A stretch of DNA of 64,000 nt, taken from positions 2,193,436 to 2,257,435 of the forward strand of contig OX459100.1 of assembly GCA_949775045.1 (NCBI GenBank). The letters run 5' to 3'. This DNA comes from Metridium senile. Its lineage: Eukaryota > Cnidaria > Anthozoa > Actiniaria > Metridiidae. The stretch's first letter is position 1. Each line of letters starts with the position of its first letter. Shown here in pieces: positions 55,495 to 64,000 of the stretch. The translations under genes were made by a program, and so were the position numbers. The notes beneath the pieces are model-generated. The model saw only the letters and a program-made list of their open reading frames with translations. It was not told the origin of the DNA and did no database searches.

Positions 55495-56703
55495 CTAATC
55501 ATTGTTGCTTCTATCAAGATAAACCTGACAAACATCACCAAACGTATTCCCACGGAATCTGTTAGTCGTCACATCTAAATTGATAGTGCACTCGGGGTTC
55601 TCATCAGCTTGACTGACACTTCTTACAATGCAGACACCATAGCCACTATTGTTGTGAATGTTGTTGTCAATCAGGGTGGCATCTGGTTTGGTGTCTGAGT
55701 CCTGCTGAAGCTGTACGGCTGCGCTTGAGTTGAACGCATCATCGTTATCGTTGCCACCACCACAATTGTAGAAATCACAGTTTTCTATGTGGACTTTTCC
55801 TTCTGGTTGGGCAGCAACTCCTGTTGACTGATTGCAAAAAACAAATTTTTCTCATCAGTGATTGTCATGTAATATAAATGTGGGTAATATAATTACTATG
55901 TATGGAATAAGTGTGTGAATTATTTCTTCAGACAGAGAGTGACTCCTCTTGACTATATGTAGAACATGGTTAAGCCAGAAATTAAACAAAGGAAAATTCT
56001 GTCCTGAGAGAAAAACCATCTTTTAAAATGGAGGCTGCGGCCCTGTCAGTCCAATCATACAACTGCCCATGTTTTCATTTAGGTTGCACCTTGATAATAG
56101 ATTACACAATGTCTGTGTAAAGCTTGCATTGTTTATGGCAGCATATTGAACCCATATTGAGGATAATGAGGATGATGACTGGTTATTATGACGAAGATGT
56201 TGGTATAACTATGATGATGGTGCATGTGGTGATAAAGTAAGTGATGAAAAAGATGGTGGTGATTGTGATGATGATAATGGTGCTATTGGTGATGATGTGA
56301 AAGTGGTGATTATGACAGTGATGGTTGTGGTGGTACAATACAATACTAACAATAACTTTATTTAACGAGAGATGCATAATAACCCATTACAGTTTCAATT
56401 CTAACTTACGGCCCTAAATGGTGATAACAATAGTCATAAAAAATAGTGATTAATAATTAGTCATCCATACTACCTTTGCATCATAAAGTTTGCAGTTTCT
56501 CATGACCAAGTGTCCATGTTTCATGACAAAAACCCCAGTAACACCACAGTTAAGCTGGCAATCATCTAGAGTAGTTTGACCATCGTGAACAACTATCATC
56601 CCTTTACCACCACCCTCCCCTTCTTGTTCAAACATGATGTTCTTGAACAGTATACCAGAGCAGCGGCAGTCAATGGAGAAGTCCTCACTATCTTGACATG
56701 ATA
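55495..56703 (-). pseudogene. Headless duplicate of the SHCBP1-like 3' exons (copy A)
   Basis: Minus exons 56703-56474 and 55827-55495 are identical by eye to 63136-62907 and 62260-61928. They keep open frames, splice sites and the TAG stop, but the exon that should precede them (coded at 63891-64000 and beyond) is not duplicated. Upstream of this copy on the minus strand lies the junction and then ZFAND1-copy DNA. It could be used only as an alternative 3' end of the downstream gene by very long splicing, or not at all. May be an assembly artefact. Confidence 0.8.
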
Positions 56704-56863
56704 CTAATCAATAAACAGCAGATTAATGATAGATGATAGCAAGTAGAGTACAAACATTAAAAGTGTGCAACATAAATAGTACTAATAGTGATATTTTATG
56801 ATAAAATAAAATAAATCACTTTTTAGGCTAGGTTTACATGGTACCGGATTAATTTTTGACGCT

Positions 56864-59800
56864 CGCTCTTAAGAAAACCTTCAGAAAAAGTCACGTGATG
56901 GGGTCCGTACAGCTTTTTTCACTACTGACCCGCTTCTCGAAATCACAACAAAAATGGTGCGCACTGGGCAAAATACGAATCATATGATAAAAAACTTATT
57001 GACTGAGTTAGGTCGGGCCGTACGGGAAAATATTTGGCTCTTGGTTATTTGTACAGACGCTGAGCTCGTTCCGTACGTCATAACCGCGAGCCAAATATTT
57101 TCCTGTACGGCCCTCCCACTCAGTCAATAAGTACTAAATATTTTCTATAATTATTTTCAAATGTGCATGATTTCAGGTCAATCTATCTTCCAACAGCAAA
57201 TTCCATTTTGACTGTTCCTATGAGGGATGCAGCAAAAGAGAATTAATAGATGTTAGATGTGAACACTGTGAAAAACAATTCTGTATGGGGTAAAGCTAAC
57301 CTTAGATTCAATTAAGATGACAATTACATTGACTGCAAATTATGGTGATGATGATGACTGTCACATTATGGTGATGATGATGACTCACAATTAATATGTA
57401 GATGATGATGATGCCTGTCACAACGATGACTGTCACAATGAAGATGATGACTGTCACAATGATGATGACTGTCACAATATGGTGATGATGATGACTGTCA
57501 CAATGAAGATGATAACTCACAATTAATATGTAGATGATGATGCCTGATCACAACGATGACTGTCACAATGAAGATGATGACTGTCACAATGATGATGATG
57601 ACTGTCACAATGATGATAACTGTCACAATGATGATGATAACTGTCACAATGATGGTGATGACTGTCACAATGATGATGACTGTACAATTTATGATGTTGA
57701 TGAATGATGATAAAGAGAATGTTTGTTACAATGTCAAAATCATGTTTCACCACTTGGCGACCCCTATTGATCTTAATTGTCTTGTTTTCAATAGACACAG
57801 ACACCAAATTGACCATGAATGTCCATCATTACCTGTCAAACCTGTAGAACTGACAGCTGAAGAAAGACTTAAAGCTATTACAGGTAGCAGCGCATTTGAA
57901 AATAGTCTGCAACAATCATATGCAAAATCCTTGTACTATTGGCCCGAACACTCCCAATAGAATAAAGGAAAGAATTAATGTTACTGTTAATACAGCCAAA
58001 ATCATTGCATTACAACCTGTATTTCTTGTAAAGGTTTTGTCTCTTCTGGTCTGTGTATCATCCTTTGAGGCAGAACTTATATAAACTTGTCTAGTAATTG
58101 GTTGACTTGATATAAGCTCTACCACCAAACTGATTGATGTATCAGAAAATAATCAAATTCACAATTTACAAGTCATGATGCATCGATTTTGGCAGCTTAT
58201 AAATGTTTTAAAAATGGCAATCTATTTTGCGCTCAATTGATGACTTTATATTTGTCTTATAGGAAGAGAAATGAGCACAGAGAAAAAGGGTTAGTATTGT
58301 ATTTAGTATAGTGACAATGACACTAAAAAGAAATAAAATTGATATTTTATTTGTATTATTATTAGTGTAAAGTAAAAAATAAAGAATAGTATTTTACGTC
58401 AGAAGTCCCTTCAGCCAAAGCTGATCTTCCAGAGAGCTGATGGTGCACTCATTTTACTTCCCGCTCTCCATCAGTGCTCTGTTTTATCGGTATTTAAAGC
58501 TACATGATAAGAAGAGAAGTTGAAACAGGGATGCCAGGTCACTGGGAATAGAACTCAGGACCTCTCCCACCGAAAGACACTCACTTACCAACTGTGCCAT
58601 CCTTGCTTAGTGTAGCGAGGCTTATTTTCTTGATTTATATTGCTAAAGGCAGAAGTGGTGTAAAGAATGAAGCAAGGCAGCTTAAAGTAGCATTAATGAA
58701 GATGAAAATGAATGCTGTTGGAGATAATAGCATCCCTCAGGTAAGAGGAATGATACACTGACTTATATTGTGGAATTGATAATAAGTACTGGTACATTTA
58801 TTCTTGACAAACATTTTTCAATTTTTTTTCTTCATTTTTCAATATACCAATTAGGGGCGGATCCAGGGGGTGCTCTTAGAGGCACCGGACACCCCCTTAG
58901 CTCCGTTATTACCCCTTTTTTATTTAAAACATTTAGGGACCGGACACCCCCTAAAGCGGTGGTCAAATGGCTATGATAGTTGATAATAGTTGAAGGCATC
59001 TCAACTATCATCTACTATCATTCACACGGCCAAACGGCAAAAACTATCATGTGAAATTTGAACATGTTCAAACTCTATGATAGTCCATGATAGTCGATGA
59101 TAGTGCATGATAGTTGGTGGTCAAATGCACATGATAGTTGGAACTATCATCAACTATCATCAACTATAATTGTCATTTGACCGGGGCTTAACACCTTAAG
59201 TAACCCTAACTTCTGGATCTGGATTGGCGCTGCCAATCATTTTATTCCACGGTGGCCAAAAAGACACCTGAAATTGACAAGGTTTGACTAACTTTTCCAC
59301 TTCAACCTCAAAATTCTTGAAACTTCGCCAAAATACACAGGTCAATGTTCTTAACAACTTGTTCTTTTTATTTTTTCTGATTTTTATTTTTTTGGCGGGA
59401 AAATGACGTCATAAGTTTGGCGCCAAAATTTCAAGTTTGTTCTATGACCAAAATGACCACATCATTCGAAAGATCTTTATGAAAGGATTTACAAAGTGAA
59501 GAGAACAAATAATTTGAGCTATAAAATCAAAAGATATGAATTTTTAAATACTTCGATTTCGGCCATTTTCTTCTATTTTTAGTAACAAAATGGCCGAAAT
59601 ACAAGTTTTCAAAAATTCATATCTTTTGATTTTATTGTGCAAAATATGACTTTTATTTTAATTTTAGATCCTTTCATAAAGATCTTTCGAATGATGTGGT
59701 CATTTTGGTCGTAGAATAAACTTGAAATTTTGGCGCCAAGCTTATGACGTCATTTTCCCGCCAAAAAAATAAAAATCAGAAAAAATAAAAAGAACAAGTT

Positions 59801-62800
59801 GTAAAGAACATTGACCTGTGTATTTTGGTGAAGTTTCAAGAATTTTGAGGTTGAAATAGAAAAGTTAGTCAAACCTTGTCGATTTCAGGTGTCTTTTTGG
59901 CCACCGTGTTCAGACATCCATTATTTTGTCATCTGTCTATTTGTTTATTAATAGGTTAATTCAACCAATGCATTTATAATTTTGCACATTCATCCACTCA
60001 GTCATTTGGTCAAGGTTTATTTTAGTTATCAACTTATTCATGTCCTTCAATCATGTTTATTTGAAATCTTATATTTTTGTAGAATGAAAGAATCTACTTC
60101 AATATCCAGCTTCCACAAGGACACAAAGACAAGGCAATGTTCTTCTCCAAGGTATTGACATTAATTTTACAGCAATAACGGATTGACGGACCAGAAACAA
60201 AATTGAAATTTACAATTTACTTGTCGCAATGCAACGATTATCACCATAATTGTTAATTATTTAGCATCCAGTATTTTCTTATTCATAAAATAATGTGATT
60301 CTAATTTAAACAAATAAGTATGACATGTGAACAAAGATGTTATGGGCCAGATTGGAAAAAAGCTCTGCTTTATTTGTTACCCAATAAAGATTTAATATTA
60401 TTATTATTTACCCCTAGGGATGGACAGCTGGTAAGGTGATTGATAAGATTAGTACAACAGTTGGTTTATCAAATCAAAATAACGTCACATCAATAAAGGT
60501 ATGGTTTGTTTTGGTAGCCTTGGTTGAAGTAGGCACACTGTAATACTTCGCTATTCTATTTGCACTGGCTAAGCCTTGAATTATTATAAAAAAAATTCAA
60601 GGCAAGCACTAGGAAATACTACCTCTAAACAATAGAAAATATTATATTTAAATTACCTCTGAATTGAGATGCACCTTTTGTCAAATTGTACAGCGTTGCT
60701 AGATAACATGAAACCGGAGTAATATCATAATAATTGTTATAACAATATCATTATACCCTTGTTTCAGAAATTGAGACTCTTTGAGTGCAAGACTGGTCAA
60801 ATATTACCAGTAGAACAAACGTTAGATCAACTATTACACACAGAACATGTCAAGAATGGATGTGATGTCATACTAGAATATGTAGATGGTGATGTCATCA
60901 ATTCTAAAACATGACATCATAAATATGGTATCAACTATTACACACAGAACATGTCAAGAATGGATGTTATGTCATACTAGAATATGTAGATGGTGATGTC
61001 ATCAATTCTAAAACATGACATCATAAATATGGTATCAACTATTACACACAGAACATGTCAAGAATGGATGTGATGTCATACTAGAATATGTAGATGGTGA
61101 TGTCATCAATTCTAAAACATGACATCATAAATATGGTATCAACTATTACACACAGAACATGTCAAGAATGGATGTGATGTCATACTAGAATATGTAGATG
61201 GTGATGTCATCAATTCTAAAACATGACATCATAAATATGGTATCAACTATTACACACAGAACATGTCAAGAATGGATGTGATGTCATACTAGAATATGTA
61301 GATGGTGATGTCATCAATTCTAAAACATGACATCATAAATATGGTATCAACTATTACACACAGAACATGTCAAGAATGGATGTGATGTCATACTACAATC
61401 ACTGGTGATTATTTTTATTAAATGTCCCTCTTATACATCAGTGATTATATACTTATCTAGTCTATAAATTAATATTTTTGTGCATGCAGCAAGCACTATA
61501 TCTACATAATGTTACAACACTATCATGGTATTACCATTGATTATGATTATAATATAATCATAAATTAATTATTAAGTTATATCTACTAGTGAGTAATTGG
61601 TATTGAATTGCAATAAATGTACATAATATATTTATATTTAATTTGTGCTTGTCCTAATTGTAAATACTATTATTACTGGTATTAAATTGCAGTTGTCGAC
61701 ACTGCTATTTAAGTTAATATTATATATATTATTTTTTTAATAGCCTTTTTGTTGCCAGATTTTCCTTAAATGTTATCGTCAAAGCTTATCAATTGGACCT
61801 TATTTAATGATAACATACACACCATTGAGCCTAAACAATGATTCTTGCTTATTATTATTATTTCCATTTCCAATGATCCAGTTATAGAGGGGAACTCTAA
61901 TTAGCTGCCCTTGGAAACAGAAATCAACTAATCATTGTTGCTTCTATCAAGATAAACCTGACAAACATCACCAAACGTATTCCCACGGAATCTGTTAGTC
62001 GTCACATCTAAATTGATAGTGCACTCGGGGTTCTCATCAGCTTGACTGACACTTCTTACAATGCAGACACCATAGCCACTATTGTTGTGAATGTTGTTGT
62101 CAATCAGGGTGGCATCTGGTTTGGTGTCTGAGTCCTGCTGAAGCTGTACGGCTGCGCTTGAGTTGAACGCATCATCGTTATCGTTGCCACCACCACAATT
62201 GTAGAAATCACAGTTTTCTATGTGGACTTTTCCTTCTGGTTGGGCAGCAACTCCTGTTGACTGATTGCAAAAAACAAATTTTTCTCATCAGTGATTGTCA
62301 TGTAATATAAATGTGGGTAATATAATTACTATGTATGGAATAAGTGTGTGAATTATTTCTTCAGACAGAGAGTGACTCCTCTTGACTATATGTAGAACAT
62401 GGTTAAGCCAGAAATTAAACAAAGGAAAATTCTGTCCTGAGAGAAAAACCATCTTTTAAAATGGAGGCTGCGGCCCTGTCAGTCCAATCATACAACTGCC
62501 CATGTTTTCATTTAGGTTGCACCTTGATAATAGATTACACAATGTCTGTGTAAAGCTTGCATTGTTTATGGCAGCATATTGAACCCATATTGAGGATAAT
62601 GAGGATGATGACTGGTTATTATGACGAAGATGTTGGTATAACTATGATGATGGTGCATGTGGTGATAAAGTAAGTGATGAAAAAGATGGTGGTGATTGTG
62701 ATGATGATAATGGTGCTATTGGTGATGATGTGAAAGTGGTGATTATGACAGTGATGGTTGTGGTGGTACAATACAATACTAACAATAACTTTATTTAACG

Positions 62801-63293
62801 AGAGATGCATAATAACCCATTACAGTTTCAATTCTAACTTACGGCCCTAAATGGTGATAACAATAGTCATAAAAAATAGTGATTAATAATTAGTCATCCA
62901 TACTACCTTTGCATCATAAAGTTTGCAGTTTCTCATGACCAAGTGTCCATGTTTCATGACAAAAACCCCAGTAACACCACAGTTAAGCTGGCAATCATCT
63001 AGAGTAGTTTGACCATCGTGAACAACTATCATCCCTTTACCACCACCCTCCCCTTCTTGTTCAAACATGATGTTCTTGAACAGTATACCAGAGCAGCGGC
63101 AGTCAATGGAGAAGTCCTCACTATCTTGACATGATACTAATCAATAAACAGCAGATTAATGATAGATGATAGCAAGTAGAGTACAAACATTAAAAGTGTG
63201 CAACATAAATAGTACTAATAGTGATATTTTATGATAAAATAAAATAAATCACTTTTTAGGCTAGGTTTACATGGTACCGGATTAATTTTTGAC
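56864..63293 (+). repeat. 6.43-kb direct tandem duplication, copy B
   Basis: Matches 50431-56860 without a difference that I could see by eye. Its right end runs into an intact MITE (63258-63485), so this boundary is the ancestral arrangement and 56860/56864 is the new junction. Confidence 0.95.
57177..60914 (+). pseudogene. Headless duplicate of ZFAND1 exons 4-10 (copy B)
   Basis: Exons at 57177-57289, 57795-57883, 58263-58289, 58649-58740, 60083-60151, 60418-60498 and 60768-60914 repeat ZFAND1 exons 4-10 exactly. Exons 1-3 (start, first AN1 finger) are absent, so on its own it lacks a promoter and start. Read-through from the upstream copy could splice extra exons on, but the upstream copy's terminal exon with stop comes first. 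The 104-bp array follows at 60828-61403. Confidence 0.85.
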
Positions 63294-64000
63294 CGGTCAA
63301 AAAATCGTCCTGGACATGCTGTTCACACGGAACCAAACAATATTTTCATCCTGTTCAGACGAATATTTGATCGGTTAGGCGTCCAAATTATTGCACGTTT
63401 AGCGCAGTCCCGTGTGAACGGAACCCGTAAGCGGATGTTTTTTTGACCGGTCAAAAATTCATCCGGTCCCGTGTAAACCTAGCCTGAATGTCTCAAAACC
63501 TTTAAACGTTAAATATTTTAGCACACAACTATTCCCTCTCTCTATATGCTAATTAATTGTTTGCTATTTAATTAGCACTATTTAGTTCTAATTAGTATTA
63601 GTCAGAGTAACAAAAATATACCCTTGAAACAACTAAGTACTGATTAGTAGTAAATAGTGCTGTCAAATGCTCTGTGCTAGTCCCAACGCTTTCCATGCTG
63701 ACATCACCAGAAGTAGAAACACTAATTAAAAACATTAATATAGGGGGGGGAGGGGGGGGGGTTATAGGAGGGGTTATGATATTTTTGCCAACCAGGAAGG
63801 GGGAGTTGGATAATATTTGGAAAAGACAACAGGTGATTTTGCCGACCACTCCCCCAATACACTAATTAATGAAAGCCCACTTAGACTCACCAGCAATCCT
63901 ATTACAGTCCCCGATACCCACTACATGCACTGGGTCGGCAAGGGTTACTGTGTCCTCCAAGTAATATGTCCCTGGGTATACATTAATAGTGTCCCCCTCG
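61928..64000 (-). CDS. SHCBP1-like beta-helix protein, 3' exons (5' part off the right edge)
   Basis: Minus exons: 64000-63891 (partial), 63136-62907 and 62260-61928, phases 1 and 0, stop TAG at 61930-61928; about 224 residues are visible. The peptide 'EGDTINVYPGTYYLEDTVTL' starts the right-handed parallel beta-helix, then 'MIVVHDGQTTLDDCQLNCGV', 'GHLVMRNCKLYDAK', 'GVAAQPEGKVHIENCDFYNC' and 'NNIHNNSGYGVCIVRSV' follow. The order GDTV..PG.Y, 'GKTTL(E/D)(N/D)C', 'LYGAK' and 'NNEGYGVVLV' is that of remembered human SHCBP1 (Shc SH2-binding protein 1, midbody and cytokinesis) or its paralogue SHCBP1L (spermatogenesis); the visible part does not separate them. Human SHCBP1 has a long insert before the C-terminus, which is missing here. 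Confidence 0.82.
63258..63485. mobile_element. Intact MITE with AGGCTAGGTTTAC ends
   Basis: AGGCTAGGTTTACATGGTAC then 'cggattaatttttgaccggt' at the left pairs with the right end (to 63485), which reads 'gaccggtcaaaaattcatcc' and 'ccgtgtaaacctagcct'. Its first 36 bp also occur at 56825-56860, where the duplication cut it. In the SHCBP1-like intron. Confidence 0.8.
63486..63890. other. SHCBP1-like intron sequence
   Basis: AT-rich with a G-rich stretch at 63744-63772 ('ggggggggaggggggggggtt'-type, interrupted) and fragments of the AGAGTACAAA MITE family ('attagcactatttag'). No exon apart from the flanking one. Confidence 0.5.

Larger units (their letters stand above)
50431..56860 (+). repeat. 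6.43-kb direct tandem duplication, copy A
   Basis: 50431-56860 is repeated at 56864-63293 (offset 6,433), including single-base variants in the 104-bp repeat array and all microsatellite lengths that I compared. Three bases, GCT (56861-56863), lie at the junction and belong to neither parent sequence exactly. The left breakpoint lies in a repeat rich in 'gcccggcgcacgctc'; the right one cuts a MITE end at 56825-56860. Confidence 0.95.

Overview
This is animal (metazoan) nuclear DNA: AT-rich, with intron-split genes bounded by GT..AG sites, long introns and dense repeats. The five longer protein genes are ordinary animal genes. The repeat landscape (short inverted-repeat elements with poly-G ends, a dispersed 'CTCGAAACGTCAG' family, 'TAGCCTGCTGTGCAGAC' hairpins) and a possible Antho-RWamide-like peptide precursor point to a cnidarian, most likely an anthozoan. 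That placement is inference from remembered repeat and peptide motifs. All gene models below were built by reading splice sites by hand and checking that codon phase is continuous; protein names come from remembered similarity to human family members, with no database search.

Layout. 1.8-4.3 kb: the 5' part of a radial-spoke gene (RSPH1, minus strand) with six CRE-type TGACGTCA sites upstream. 6.05-6.28 kb: a 73-residue secreted cationic peptide precursor (minus). 7-12 kb: no gene; satellites, MITEs and microsatellites. 12.4-21.5 kb: a complete nine-exon ZDHHC1-like palmitoyltransferase gene (plus), whose intron 5 ends in a 38-bp tandem repeat that repeats the splice acceptor itself. 22-28 kb: minisatellite and nested inverted-repeat elements. 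28.5-40.6 kb: a complete 13-exon ZCCHC14-type gene (plus; N-terminal ZCCHC2/14 domain, PX-like, SAM, CCHC knuckle). 41.9-49.2 kb: a complete nine-exon proteasome-assembly chaperone gene PSMG2 (minus), tail-to-tail with ZCCHC14. 49.2-54.5 kb: a complete ten-exon ZFAND1 gene (plus), head-to-head with PSMG2 with only 73 bp between start codons. 55.5-64 kb: the 3' exons of an SHCBP1-like beta-helix gene (minus), which runs off the right edge.

The largest structural event is a direct tandem duplication of 6,430 bp (50431-56860 repeated at 56864-63293). I saw no difference between the copies. It covers the 3' halves of the convergent genes ZFAND1 and SHCBP1-like, so one full copy of each can survive at the outer edges while two headless 3' fragments lie between them. 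It is either very recent or an assembly artefact.

The genes share no pathway that I can see. PSMG2 and ZFAND1 both concern the proteasome (assembly; stress-related proteasome and p97 recruitment) and share a short divergent promoter, which is the only functional pairing suggested. I found no wholly new multi-gene system. The strongest leads are the peptide precursor, the acceptor-bearing minisatellite, the duplicated terminal coding segment of ZFAND1 and the long foldback in its intron.
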